Origin: Histoplasma ohiense
Taxonomy: Eukaryota > Ascomycota > Eurotiomycetes > Onygenales > Ajellomycetaceae
Length of the DNA stretch: 64,000 nucleotides
Direction of reading: 5' to 3'
Assembly (NCBI GenBank): GCA_017607445.1
Contig: JAEVHH010000002.1
Span: 4,923,501 to 4,987,500 of the forward strand
Below the pieces are notes generated by a model that had not been told where the DNA came from, did no database searches, and saw only the letters and a list, made by a program, of their open reading frames with translations. Shown piece by piece: positions 1 to 11,127 of this stretch (position 1 is the stretch's first letter; the number at the start of each line of letters is the position of its first letter). Position numbers and translations under genes: made by a program.

Positions 1-2711
1 ACGGAGCAACCAACCGAAATCCTTTGATGGCCACCTCTTTTCCTCCGTGCCTCGTGACGGCTCTTCCTCCAGTCATATTTTTTCCAATTCTTCTGCCACA
101 CTTTTTTCATCACACGCGAACCACAAATCAACTCAGACTCCGCATCCTGCTCCCCATCCACTCTCGAGAACCATTACACAGTCTTCGTCTAGTTCTAGCC
201 TCGTTGACGATTCGCCAACACATGGGCCGATCAACAGGTTTGAAAAGCCAAGGCCCATCCTAAATTTCTCCAAGTCGCTTCCGACTGGTTCGACACGGCC
301 AGTTGGGCCCAGTCAGCTAAGTCAGGAGAATCCAGACACATCTACGGAGTCATTCGCGACGCCTGAAAACTATAAGCTTGTGAAACCCCTCCCAGCTGCT
401 TTTATGTCCACGGGTCTCATCTCCAAGAAAAATCGCAATGTGGATGATGTCCATAACGTATCTATTACCAGCAAAAATATGCCCGACACCCCATGTAAAC
501 GGCCACTCAATATGTTTCCTGGTGTTCATAAGCCATTACCCCAGTCAGCAACCGAAAAGACGAGACCGAATGGCCCTTCATCTGGAACCCCTTGGACACC
601 GTTTACTCAGCAACAGTCTACCGCATCTCCTCACCCAGGTCCCTTTTCCAAAGGCATGAGCATTTTTGGCAATTTCTATGCAAAGTCAACTATCTCGCGT
701 CGTGGTAGCTTCGTCAGTGTGGATGGAGACGACCTTTCCCAGTCTCAATCGCCTTCTAGGAAAAATGATTCCCAGTCAACCAACGATACCGAACTGCCCC
801 CTACCCCCACAAAACAAACATTTTTCCCCAGTGGCAGCCATTTCTCTAAATCACGCCCTCATCGCCCTACCCACAGTCAAACACCTTCATTCGATTCGTT
901 ATGTGGCCCTTCCGGACCCTGTTGTAAGTTGTCTTCTGTTGAACATTCATCGCCCAATATGGATGTAGAAAGTGATAGCGACATGGATGACTCCCCGTCT
1001 GCGGCTTTAACCCATAAATTGAGCCAACGTCCCTTCCCCGTTTCCTCTTCTCTTCCCAGATCGCGCCTCGTGCAGAATCTATATTCTCCTTCTCCGAGTC
1101 CAAAGAACCTATTCCATACCCTCTCTCCTCTCAAAATTTCTCAGTTCGGAAATACTAAGTTTAATCCCAACTCAATAGCAAGCCCTCTTGGAAATAAATC
1201 ATTGGGACGAGACTCCCCCCACACCCCACAAGAACACATTTTGCCCCCCGATCCAAGCGGCTTATCGATATCAGCCCAAGGCGACCGGAGATCCAACCCG
1301 CAAGATCATCGTTCATCAGTGCTACCAGCAACGCCAACTGCTCCACGCGAGTACTTTGCACCAGTTGGGAAAAAAGCAAGTCTTTCTCTGGGCGGTTACA
1401 ACGCACCAGATATAGACCCAAGCCTTACGTCTCGTTTTGAGAAGGTTGAATTAGTTGGGACAGGGGAATTCTCGCAGGTATATCGCGTCACTGAACCGCA
1501 ATCAACGACACCATTTGGATCACCATTCCAGCCGACCTCCTTCTCGCAAACCCATGAAAAACAAAACAAAACAACAGCAGTAACTCGTGCTGAACGGGTG
1601 TGGGCTGTGAAAAAGTCTAATCAACCGTGTACTGGTCCAAAGGATCGAGAACGCCGGAACAATGAAGTTGTCGCGTTGAAGGCGCTGGCTAATTGCGACT
1701 ATATCATTTCCTACGCCGACAGCTGGGAGTACAACAATATCCTATATATCCAGACGGAATTTTGCGAAGAAGGGAGCCTAGACTTGTTCCTGTCACAGGT
1801 GGGACTTAAGGCCAGGCTTGATGATTTTAGAATTTGGAAAATACTGCTTGAGTTGTCGTTGGTAAGCAATACGTCTAACCATCAAAATTCTATTCATTTT
1901 CCCTCCGGTCTATTTGCTAAGTTACGTCCCATAGGGCCTCAAACACGTCCATGATTCTGGGTTCATCCACCTGGATTTGAAACCGGCGAATGTTTTGATA
2001 ACCTTTGAAGGTGTCCTCAAGATCGCGGATTTTGGAATGGCAAGCCGTTGGCCGGCTGCTGCTGGTATTGAGGGCGAAGGGGATCGTGAATATATCGGCC
2101 CTGAAGTCCTTATGGGATGTTATGACAAGCCTGCTGATATATTTGCCTTGGGATTGATCATGTTTGAAATAGCAGGGAACGTGGAGCTTCCCGACAACGG
2201 CGTATCATGGCAAAAGCTTCGCAACGGCGACATGAGTGATGTTCCTAGTTTAACGTGGAGCCTAGAAACTAGCAAAATACTCCGCGATGCCTCTGGAAAC
2301 CCACTCCCCGACAACAATTGCACCTTTGAGCAGCTGTGTGCATCCGACTCTGACGAACAACAACACTTTACCGACTCGCACTCTGTCGTTGGACACAACA
2401 GCATCAATGGTAATGACCTTAGCCCATTTGGTTCGTGTGGAAAGCAACCCTTCTCATACGTTCGACGCGGTGAGCTCGCTGAGCCTCCAGATTTTATGGT
2501 CGACGCCACGAATGAACAGGCACTTGACACCATCGTTCGATGGATGATATCGCCCGATCCGGCCGATCGGCCCATTGCGGACCAAATTATCCAAACGTTC
2601 GGTGTACAATGGGCTGAACGGCGGCGCCGAGCTGGAGCTACCATCTATGAAGGGAACTGGGGTCCTGCGGATGAAGTTCTGGCGGAAGATGCGGAGATGA
2701 TTGACGTTTGA
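1..2711 (+). CDS. wee1: Wee1/Swe1-type mitosis-inhibitor protein kinase (5' partial)
   Basis: The protein is a Wee1-family kinase, which holds CDK1 inactive by phosphorylating its inhibitory tyrosine before mitosis. The frame is already open at the window edge (codons from base 2), so the N-terminus is missing. Exons are <1-1861 and 1935-2711, with a 73-nt intron (GTAAGC...ATAG). About 470 residues of Ser/Pro-rich regulatory sequence with SP/TP sites precede the catalytic domain. Seen in the kinase: glycine loop GTGEFSQVYRV (from 1457), AVKK, the Wee1-type catalytic loop HLDLKPAN (from 1968), DFG (2028-2036) and GDREYIGPEVL. The HLDLKPAN form, rather than HRDLKPEN, is a Wee1 hallmark. The intron falls just before GLKHVHDSGFIHLD, and removing it gives a continuous domain. 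The end after VLAEDAEMIDV is natural. The A. nidulans counterpart is ankA (from knowledge of the family). Confidence 0.93.
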
Positions 2712-3865
2712 TTTTCTACATCAACATCCATAAAAGGCAAGGAAAAGAAAAAATATATTTATTAATTAACGACTGGTTTCGACATATTATGTTTTCTTCT
2801 TTCTTCATATACATATTTTTCAATGGGGTTTGCATGCCTTTTGTTTCCTTTTTTTTTTTTTTCTTGTTTTCTTGAGAAGCTCGAGGGCTAGAACTACGGA
2901 GTTGGAATTGGGATTTGAAACGGGTACGAGACAGCTCTGTCCTGTTTGGTGTTGGGAGAGGGGAGGATTTATCCTTGTCTTAACTTATGGGGTTTCATTC
3001 AATTTCTTTTCAGTATTTTTTTTTTCTTTCTTGCTTTCTTTCCTTTTTACATTAATGGGTGAGCGAACGCGGCCGCTCACCATGGGACTTGCGAGTCATT
3101 TGTTTGATAATTGGGCTGGAGCCGTTGCCATATTCATATTTTATTTGGAAGGGCGGATAGAGCATACCCGAAAAGTATACGCAATGTTACTGGGAAGTTT
3201 GTGAAGGGAAAATTTCGGATTTCAAAAGTATGGAAAGAAAAGAAAGGCGAAAAAGACGTGGAACTGGAACTGGAATATGGAATATGGAATGCGGAGCGGA
3301 ATATGGGAAAGGGACAACAGCACTTAGTTGAATTTTGTCCACACAGGGGGAAGAAAACACCTGACTGCTAAGGGGGACGTTTAATTCTTTTTGCTTTGAT
3401 ATATTTGTTGCTTCTGATTGTTTCATTTTGATATCATCATACCCTTCATTTCTGACTTGCTGTTATTATGACTGGCTACCATATTGAGGAGTTCATTTTG
3501 TTTTTTCCCTTCCTTCTGTCCTTTTTCTTTTCTATTTTTTGCTCCCTTTTTTTCTGCTTTTTTTTTTTTACCCCTTCCTAGCCTTTTGCTTGTTTTTGAT
3601 GTAATATAGCTCACTCTTGAAATGATTTAGAATTTTCTCTATTCTTATCATTATTATATTCCTTGTTCATTCTATTCTCTTCTCTTCTCTTCTCTTCTGT
3701 CTTTTTTATCACTAATCATTTTATGTTTGTTTGCTCGGCTTCTGTTAGCACTGTCAGAGTGGGGCTGGATAGATTTAGAGATGTATAAATAGTTTCAGAA
3801 TTGAAAACGCTTTATATTCTTTATTTATTTCTAATTACCTGGTTTCTACTAGCATATCTGTGTGG

Positions 3866-3919
<54 letters not shown>

Positions 3920-4788
3920 CCACTTTCCATTATTATTTTGAAATTCCTTGAAACAATTCCCTTTTCTTTTGATCTTTTGATGTATTTATTTTTCTGTTTT
4001 CACTCTTATGCAACGGCTTGGTATGTTCCCCTTTTACCAATCAAACACAGTGAATTCAAATAGACATGGGATTGTCGGCTGTTTGGACTTTCTCTCATTG
4101 ATAAATGAAATGAATGGGCTTTTTCTACTTCAATAATAGCATCGTAAGGTACGGATCTGAGTACTGGTTATAAAATTGAACTTTCATCACTGGGTCAAAA
4201 GGAGAATTCCCCTAATTACCATATAGTCTTCAGTTCACAATTTAGATATAGTTCTCGATCACGTGGTTATATATATTTTCAGTCTTGGCATGCGATGAGT
4301 CCGTAACCAAGTGTGGTAATGTGCATTAACTAACTATCCTATCCGACACGCGGGTTTACAACAAGATTTTAATTGAAAGTTTCAGAATCAAGTGTCGGGG
4401 GGAATGATACATTCCCTTTGTCCCCGGGTTTGAGCTCTGTATTGTTTACCTATCTTCTGTTCCCGCGACATCAACGCACTTTACTACGGCGTACTGCAGA
4501 GCACGATAGCTACCTCCGGAATAACAACTCGTTTTTAACAGCCTTCTCCATTCTCCTCTAGTTTTGCTAGTTTAAATTCGGAGGGGACAGAGTGAAATGG
4601 AATGGTGTAGCTATCCCGACAAGCCAGCCAGCTCCGAAGCCCCAGATCCACTTCCCATGCCCCAATCGCCCGCTGCCCATTCTTGACCGTTTGCCATTCA
4701 CATCCACCGTCCGAACAGATACCACAGCTATCTTAGATATATCCACCTGTCTCAAAACGTGCGGCAGTAAGCAACGGCAATCACCGCC
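2712..4788. other. Intergenic spacer, wee1 3' region and prp2 promoter
   Basis: There is no supportable gene in these 2.1 kb. The first part is T-rich 3' flank with many short T tracts and a CTCTT-type repeat near 3675-3697. It also holds a 52-base T homopolymer. The ORFs here encode only low-complexity F/S/L strings. The last few hundred bases should contain the promoter of the downstream helicase gene; I see no clear TATA box. Confidence 0.7.
3868..3919. repeat. Poly-T homopolymer, 52 bases
   Basis: An uninterrupted run of 52 T is seen directly, flanked by TGTGGGG and CCACTTTCC. It is far longer than the other T tracts in this window (about 9-16 bases). Confidence 0.97.
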
Positions 4789-7700
4789 ATGGATATCCGG
4801 ACATATATCTCTGACTCCCTCCTACGGCTAACGGGTGCGTCGGACGCGACAGTCATCGATTACATCCTCGCCACCACAAGCTCTGCAAAATCAGCCGGCT
4901 CCTTACACGAAAAGCTAGGACCGTTCCTGGACGGAGATGAGGGTGATATCCATTCGTTCTGCGCTGAGCTCTGGAAACGGGTACGTGGCGGTTCTAGTGC
5001 GCAGGATGGCGGCAAAAAGGCCGGCAAGGAAAAGGGAGGGGATGGGTTGAAGAAAAGATACAAATTGGTTGATATGGAAGAAGAGGATGTGGATGTTAAT
5101 GCTGGATTGGCGCCGCTGCAGAGTACGGAGGCGGGGAAGCTGAGAAGGAAGGCGAAGGAGAACGGGGAGAGTGGAGAGAGTCGGGATCGCGATGATGATT
5201 CGAGACGCAAGCGTGCGCATCGCGATGCGAGAGGGGAGCGGAAGCGAGAGCGAGAGGGCGACCATGATCGTGATGGTCGGCATCGGTCGAAGAAGGTGCG
5301 CAGAAGGGATGACAGGGACTTCGAGGACCGGTGGGGCGATGAAGATATACCCGAGGATGAAGCTGAGATGCATGATGAACAAGTACGAGATGAAGGATAT
5401 CAGCGTGAAGAAAGAGAACCACGACAACACTCTCGAAGCCCTCGATCCTCTTCTCCCTCTTCGGATATAGATCCTGAGACCAAAGCAGAGCGAGCCAGAC
5501 AGCGCGACCTAAAGGAACGAGATGAATTCGCGAAACGCCTTGCGAAAAAGGACGAGTCGAAGTCGAAGAAGATCGTTGAAGATCGGTCGTCTACGAAGGA
5601 CTCACAAGCTGCCCGACGTCGTGCGCTGGCTGACGACGCTGCAGCGAGGTCGGCGGCGATGCCAGATCTGCGGCTTCGCTCGCGGCAGGAATATCTCAAG
5701 AAACGTGAAGCGGAGCGGTTAGCTCTGCTGCGCAAGCAAGTGGCGGAGGAAACCGCTGAGCTTCGCGAGAATCCAAACTTGACGCGTCGGGAAAAAGAAG
5801 AGTTTGCGAAAAATAGAGAAGTTCTTCGGTTAGCGGAGGAAAGACTGCGGATTGACGATTATCGGGATGGCTATGCGTTGCCGGAAGATTATATCACGGA
5901 AAAAGGCAAGATTGATCGAAAACGAAAAGAAGAAGCGCTTTACAAGCGATATGTTGATCGGGACGAGCATGGGCATGAGCGATTCATTACCGAGCATGAG
6001 GAGTGGGAGAATGAACAGACGGCCAAGGCTAAAGCGCAAATTCAAAGGGCAGAGTTTGTTGATGAGGGAGACTACGAATATGTGTTTGACGATGCGCAGA
6101 AAATAAATTTCATCATGGATTCGAAGTTGGAAGGGGACCGAAAGCCGTTAACAAAGGACCAGCTACTGTTCCAGCAGAAGCTAGATGCGGCGGAGCAAAA
6201 AGCAGCTTCCATTGAAGAGACAAGGAAGAGTTTACCTATCTACCGATTCAGAGAGGAAATTATACAAGCTGTTGCGGATCATCAGGTTATTATCATCGTT
6301 GGAGAAACTGGTAGTGGGAAAACTACTCAGATTCCTCAGTATTTGCACGAGGCGGGTTATACTAAAGGGGGAATGAAGATTGGTTGCACACAACCTAGAC
6401 GAGTTGCAGCGATGAGCGTTGCTGCGCGTGTCGCTGAGGAGATGGGTGTTAAAGTTGGGAATGAAGTTGGATATGCCATCCGGTTTGAGGATGCTACCAG
6501 CGACAAAACAGTGCTCAAATATATGACTGATGGTATGCTGCTGCGTGAACTGCTCACGGAGCCTGACCTCGGGGGATATTCTGCACTGATGATTGATGAA
6601 GCTCACGAGAGAACCGTATCCACGGACATTGCGTGTGGCCTGCTAAAGGACATTGCCAAGGCAAGACCTGATCTAAAATTACTTATCTCGTCAGCGACGA
6701 TTGATGCTCAAAAATTTCAGAAATATTTTGATGATGCGCCAATTTTCAACATTCCTGGCCGGAGATATCCTGTTGACATACACTATACGTCGCAGCCAGA
6801 GGCAAATTATCTTGCCGCAGCGATCACTACCGTGTTCCACATCCACATCAGTCAGGGAGCTGGTGACGTCTTGGTCTTTCTCACGGGCCAAGAGGAGATT
6901 GAAGCTGCAGAACAGAGTATACAAGAAACGGCTCGGAAACTAGGATCCAAGATACCAGAATTGATAATATGTCCCATCTACGCGAACTTGCCTTCGGAAC
7001 TTCAAGCCAAAATCTTTGAACCTACGCCCCCCGGAGCGCGAAAAGTGGTCCTTGCTACAAACATTGCAGAGACCAGTCTGACCATTGACGGAATCGTGTA
7101 TGTGATTGACCCAGGCTTTGTGAAAGAAAACGTGTTCAACCCTCGTACTGGAATGGAGAGCCTTGTCGTTACCCCCTGCTCGCGCGCATCTGCAGGCCAA
7201 AGAGCAGGGAGAGCGGGCCGTGTTGGCCCGGGCAAATGTTTCCGGTTATATACAAAATGGGCATTCTACAACGAGCTAGAGGAAAATACTACGCCAGAAA
7301 TCCAACGGACAAACCTCAACGGAGTCGTCTTGATGTTGAAATCTCTCGGGATCGACCAGCTTCTTGATTTCGATTTCATGGATCCACCGCCTGCGGAAAC
7401 GCTTATCCGCGCGCTCGAACAGTTATACGCACTCGGTGCGCTAAATGACCATGGAGACTTGACCAAGGTTGGAAGGCAGATGGCCGAGTTCCCTACCGAT
7501 CCAATGCTTGCCAAGGCTATCCTCGCGGCGGATAAATATGGTTGCGTCGAAGAGGTGCTTTCGATAATCGCCATGCTGGGCGAAGCTAGCGCCTTATTCT
7601 TCCGGCCTAAAGACAAAAAGATCCACGCAGATAGTGCTCGTGCGCGTTTCACGATCAAAGATGGAGGCGACCACTTCTCGCTTCTAAACGTGTGGAACCA

Positions 7701-8181
7701 GTGGGTCGATTCCGACTTCAGTTATGTTTGGGCCCGTGAGAATTTCCTCCAGCAACGAAGCTTAACGCGTGCTCGTGATGTGCGCGATCAGCTCGCCAAG
7801 CTCTGCGATCGAGTGGAGGTTACCATTACCTCTGCCGGGTCTAATAATCTCGCCCCCATCCAAAAGGCCATCACGGCCGGGTTCTTCCCCAATGCGGCGC
7901 GTCTACAACGTGGTGGCGATTCGTATCGGACGGTCAAAAATGGGCAGACGGTGTACCTACACCCGTCTAGCACGCTGTTCGAGGTGAACCCGAAGTGGGT
8001 AATATATTACGAACTAGTACTGACGAGCAAGGAGTATATGCGAAGCAACATGCCTCTGCAGCCCGAGTGGCTGGTAGAGGTGGCCCCGCATTATCATAAG
8101 AAGAAGGATCTGGAGACGTTGGGGATTGATAGAAAAGTGCCGAAGGGGCAGGGAGCGACGGGAGAGAAAAGTAAGATATGA
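4789..8181 (+). CDS. prp2: DEAH-box pre-mRNA splicing helicase, Prp2/Cdc28 (DHX16) type
   Basis: This is a single-exon gene of 1130 aa. It is the spliceosomal RNA-dependent ATPase of the Prp2 (budding yeast)/Cdc28 (fission yeast)/DHX16 class, which remodels the activated spliceosome before the first transesterification. Seen: an N-terminal helical region (about 1-65), then an Arg/Glu/Asp/Lys-rich low-complexity stretch (about 70-350), then the helicase core. The core has GETGSGKT at 505-512, TQPRRVAAMSVAARV, DEAH at 603-606, SAT at 635-637 and QRAGRAGR at 804-811. Winged-helix/ratchet (HA2) and OB-fold regions follow, ending near 1130. The length and the N-terminal domain favour Prp2/Cdc28 over Prp16, Prp22 or Prp43: there is no S1 domain as in Prp22, and it is too long for Prp43. 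The start is the first in-frame ATG, after GCCGCC. It is a vital housekeeping gene with no damage visible. Confidence 0.94.
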   Translation: MDIRTYISDSLLRLTGASDATVIDYILATTSSAKSAGSLHEKLGPFLDGDEGDIHSFCAELWKRVRGGSSAQDGGKKAGKEKGGDGLKKRYKLVDMEEEDVDVNAGLAPLQSTEAGKLRRKAKENGESGESRDRDDDSRRKRAHRDARGERKREREGDHDRDGRHRSKKVRRRDDRDFEDRWGDEDIPEDEAEMHDEQVRDEGYQREEREPRQHSRSPRSSSPSSDIDPETKAERARQRDLKERDEFAKRLAKKDESKSKKIVEDRSSTKDSQAARRRALADDAAARSAAMPDLRLRSRQEYLKKREAERLALLRKQVAEETAELRENPNLTRREKEEFAKNREVLRLAEERLRIDDYRDGYALPEDYITEKGKIDRKRKEEALYKRYVDRDEHGHERFITEHEEWENEQTAKAKAQIQRAEFVDEGDYEYVFDDAQKINFIMDSKLEGDRKPLTKDQLLFQQKLDAAEQKAASIEETRKSLPIYRFREEIIQAVADHQVIIIVGETGSGKTTQIPQYLHEAGYTKGGMKIGCTQPRRVAAMSVAARVAEEMGVKVGNEVGYAIRFEDATSDKTVLKYMTDGMLLRELLTEPDLGGYSALMIDEAHERTVSTDIACGLLKDIAKARPDLKLLISSATIDAQKFQKYFDDAPIFNIPGRRYPVDIHYTSQPEANYLAAAITTVFHIHISQGAGDVLVFLTGQEEIEAAEQSIQETARKLGSKIPELIICPIYANLPSELQAKIFEPTPPGARKVVLATNIAETSLTIDGIVYVIDPGFVKENVFNPRTGMESLVVTPCSRASAGQRAGRAGRVGPGKCFRLYTKWAFYNELEENTTPEIQRTNLNGVVLMLKSLGIDQLLDFDFMDPPPAETLIRALEQLYALGALNDHGDLTKVGRQMAEFPTDPMLAKAILAADKYGCVEEVLSIIAMLGEASALFFRPKDKKIHADSARARFTIKDGGDHFSLLNVWNQWVDSDFSYVWARENFLQQRSLTRARDVRDQLAKLCDRVEVTITSAGSNNLAPIQKAITAGFFPNAARLQRGGDSYRTVKNGQTVYLHPSSTLFEVNPKWVIYYELVLTSKEYMRSNMPLQPEWLVEVAPHYHKKKDLETLGIDRKVPKGQGATGEKSKI

Positions 8182-8772
8182 TACTGACGATGCGGATGCC
8201 AACGATGAATACGATGCATTTAGATAGCTATTTAGCGGAAGAGATGTATTTCGTATTATATATCTGCATCTACAATTTCTTCTCTCTATGTAGAAAATAC
8301 AAATCGGCCACGATCGGCATACAGGCCATTGGAGCTGGCCAATCAGCACGTGATAGTTCCAGCTGACGTGGGCCAGAGCTGCCTCGGTTGCGCCATGCCT
8401 AAATAGGACTAGCCTTCATCGCAAGGGTAACCTCGGCTCTTCCAGGCTCATCGCCGAGATACATCAAGAGTAAACCATCTAAAGACCGCAGAAGTCGTCA
8501 TTATCGCACCTATAAAAATAACCGGCTGCGCCTCAGAAGGTTACGGTTTTGATATAATATACACTTCAACCCCTAGGAAATTGTCCCTGGTTGTCAATCC
8601 GCCATCCCTTTGGACTCCAAGCTCCATCAAGCTCGTGACTACCCAAGGCTATCCTTTCCTCCTGGCGCTCACCACGAAACGCATACACCCCGGCAATAAT
8701 CCCAGCGGGGAGCTTGTCTCCATATCTGCAGACGTTTCCTATTGACTTTCCCAGTCAATATACACCGTAGCA
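8182..8772 (+). promoter_or_regulatory. Promoter/leader region of the cytochrome b5-like gene
   Basis: This 591-bp spacer has two CCAAT elements facing opposite ways (ATTGG at 8328-8332, CCAAT at 8339-8343) and a CACGTG palindrome at 8347-8352. A CT-rich leader then runs to the ATG at 8773. It separates the helicase stop from the b5 start and contains no other gene. Confidence 0.6.
8339..8358 (+). promoter_or_regulatory. CCAAT-N12-GTT composite site, candidate CBC:HapX element
   Basis: CCAAT at 8339-8343 is followed after exactly 12 bases by GTT at 8356-8358. This fits the CSAAT-N12-RWT pattern described for the CCAAT-binding complex with the iron regulator HapX in Aspergillus (from knowledge). 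A CACGTG E-box lies inside the N12 spacer. The downstream gene encodes a heme protein, a typical HapX target class. The assignment is inference from one match. Confidence 0.4.
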
Positions 8773-9164
8773 ATGTCGAAACCCTTCACAACCGCTGAGG
8801 TCGCCCAGCACAACAAGGCCGAGAAGGGCATGTATATCATCATCGATTCATCCGTCTACAATATCACCGATTTTCTAGACGAGCATCCCGGTGGCGCGAA
8901 GATTCTGAAGCGGGTTGCGGGCAAGGATGCCTCGAAGCAGTTTTGGAAGGTTCGTTGGGAATATATCTCATAATACCTATTTTCTATATCTCTACCCCAA
9001 TCCCTTTCCCGTTCTTTTTGTCTTCCACTCAATCCACAATTTTTTTTTTTTTGGCTAACTCCAGCAACTATTGTTTGCGCAAACAGTATCACAACGAAGG
9101 TGTGCTAAAAAAGTACGGCGGCAAGCTGAAGATCGGCGAGGTCAAGGAGGCTGCGAAGCTATGA
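8773..9164 (+). CDS. Small soluble cytochrome b5-like heme protein
   Basis: Two exons, 8773-8949 and 9087-9164, are joined in phase 0 across a 137-nt intron (GTTCGT...CAACAG is not used; the acceptor is AAACAG at 9086) and give 84 aa. The product is a bare cytochrome b5 fold. HPGG at 38-41 carries the first axial histidine, and the second is His61 in FWKYHNEG, 23 residues on, close to the usual b5 spacing. No signal peptide or C-terminal membrane anchor is present, so it is likely a soluble one-electron carrier or heme-binding protein, not the ER-anchored form that serves desaturases. Splicing splits the heme-binding half just before YHNEG, and without it the second ligand is lost. The redox partner cannot be told from the sequence. 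Confidence 0.88.
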
Positions 9165-10455
9165 AATGGATGCGGACGTTGTTTTCTTTCGCCCTCTCTC
9201 TAAGAACACCGTTCCATCTCCAGCCTGTTCCTCCTTGACGTATGTATTTTTATATATTCATATATTTATATATTTATATTATCTCCTATCTGGATACCGG
9301 ATACAATACAAGCCTGATACCGTTTTCTCCTTCTCTGTTCAATTCCATTGCCGATCATACTCCAACATAGGGGTGGGAATTCTCACACAGCAACGACTGC
9401 TCTCGGGGTGGAACATATAAAATGTGAAAAGAAAGGGAAGCCTTGTACAGTTCATCTGATATATCCTTGCATTTTGAGAATATATCGGAAACATACCTTT
9501 GCTCTCAGTTATGGTTAGTTCCAGGTGGCATAGTATTTCTAGGTAAGAGTCTTATGTGCACTAAGAAATGGGAGCGGCGAGGTGGCATCATCATGTTGAG
9601 CAAGGAAGTGGAGAGCAAAAAAATATTCAGGGTGCTTTCGGGAGTCCTGCATAGGCGTATGCGGAGAGGTTCGGCGGGGCGGGATGGCCACTACTGGCTC
9701 ACCGCTGGCTCTTGCATTCCTTTCATTCAGTTTACTCTCATCTCTTTGAGTACTGGTTTTATTTTCCATTCTGAGTTCAGGATTTTAAACAGGTACTAGT
9801 AGTTAAATTTCTTGTTTTTATGCTTTAATGCTCCTCGTCACATCACAATCCTTGAAGCGCTTTGCAGTCGTCCCTCGAAATAGAACATGGAGCAAAAGAT
9901 AGCATCTGCTTCCCCATCTTTGGCGTTCTCTCCAAACTGTGGCAATGCGTCTATATATGACTCAGATGATAGAGCCTTCGGCAGAATTACGAACCCCGCG
10001 TTGTCTGGGAACTAAGCCGGCGCGGGGAGTAAATCGGGCCAGATATACGACCTTGCCTACGCCGTTAAGCTGGATGTATAACTGGTTAAAACAAGAAGCC
10101 TCCTTGCGCCTCCTCCACCCTCCTCGCGAAGGGGGAAATTGATTTCAAGGCGTCCAATGCATCTGTCCACATTTTTTTTGCGCAGCGTGGCTTAGAGCAA
10201 CAGCCCCAGATCAATAGGTGCTATTCTTCAAGCCTCCAGAAACATAAATGGCTGCCACAAACTCTAGGAGGATGCCGTGAATTGTGCTCTTGAAAACTGT
10301 CAACGAGAGCATTTGAATCGGGTCCATTCATATATTGCGAAACTCCCGAACATTCCCTGGTCAACTCCTCCTCCAACGAGCAATTATTCCACGAACTCAG
10401 AATCGCAGCATCCACACATACATACCCTTTCCAAACACCCCACCAATCGAAAACA
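9165..10455. other. Intergenic spacer, no gene seen
   Basis: These 1.29 kb hold the 3' flank of the b5 gene (TATATTTATA-rich near 9250-9280) and the upstream region of the DUF4291 gene. The short ORFs on both strands lack any family resemblance or splice-consistent extension. Confidence 0.6.
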
Positions 10456-11127
10456 ATGGAGCAGCCAAAAACATCCCCATCTAAATACGCCATCCGAGCT
10501 CAATACACTCCAACGACTATCACGGTTTACCAAGCCTATTCGCCCGCCATCGCCAACGCCGCAGTGGCCGCAGGGAAATTCGTGCCCCCTTTCAGGCGCG
10601 GGCGCATGACCTGGATCAAGCCCTCATTTCTCTGGATGGCCTACCGCTGCGGCTGGGCGAGCAAGAAAAACCAGGAGCGCGTGCTGGCCGTAGAAATCAC
10701 ACGCGAAGGATTTCATTGGTCATTGGCGCACGCCTGCCTCAGCCACCCCTCGCCACGCCTATATGTGGATCAGGCGACGTGGGAGAAGCGGAAGGACTCA
10801 AGTCCGGTGCGAGTGCAGTGGGATCCTGAGAGGGATTTTGAGTTCCGGCCGCTGGAGTATCGGTCACTGCAGGTTGGGTTGAAGGGGAACGCGGTGGATA
10901 AGTATATAGATGAGTGGATTGTGGGGATCAAGGATGTTACGGGGTTAATGCAGGACGTGGGGAGGTTGGTGAGTGAGGGGCAGCTGGAGGAGGCGAAGAG
11001 GAGGATGCCGGTGGAGGAGGAGTATGTTTTGCCAGAGGATGTGGCCAGGGTTATTGGGGCAGATGAAGTTGTTTGGGGGGGGGAATGCTGTGAGGGAGAG
11101 AAGGGAGAAGAAGGATTAGGTCTCTGA
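10456..11127 (+). CDS. DUF4291 family protein
   Basis: This is a single-exon gene of 223 aa. It matches the DUF4291 family as I know it. The signature order is IRAQYTPTTITVYQAY (about 14-29), then FRRGRMTWIKPSFLWMAYRC, then QERVLAVEITREGFHWSL, then a C-terminal part with IVGIKDVTG. The family occurs in bacteria and fungi, and its biochemical role is unknown to me. No signal peptide, membrane helix or recognisable catalytic triad is seen. The start ATG has an A-rich context (AAACAATGG) and directly precedes the conserved region. The C-terminus after VIGADE is acidic and Gly-rich and probably not conserved. It converges with apsA on the other strand. Confidence 0.85.
   Translation: MEQPKTSPSKYAIRAQYTPTTITVYQAYSPAIANAAVAAGKFVPPFRRGRMTWIKPSFLWMAYRCGWASKKNQERVLAVEITREGFHWSLAHACLSHPSPRLYVDQATWEKRKDSSPVRVQWDPERDFEFRPLEYRSLQVGLKGNAVDKYIDEWIVGIKDVTGLMQDVGRLVSEGQLEEAKRRMPVEEEYVLPEDVARVIGADEVVWGGECCEGEKGEEGLGL

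Noticed and set aside
2120..2644. 174-codon minus-strand ORF across the Wee1 kinase domain
   Set aside because: It is antisense to a clear kinase-coding exon and carries no domain; it is a codon-bias shadow.
3868..4300. SINE or LINE tail ending in the poly-T tract
   Set aside because: No pol III A/B boxes, no reverse-transcriptase fragment and no target duplication were found beside the tract.
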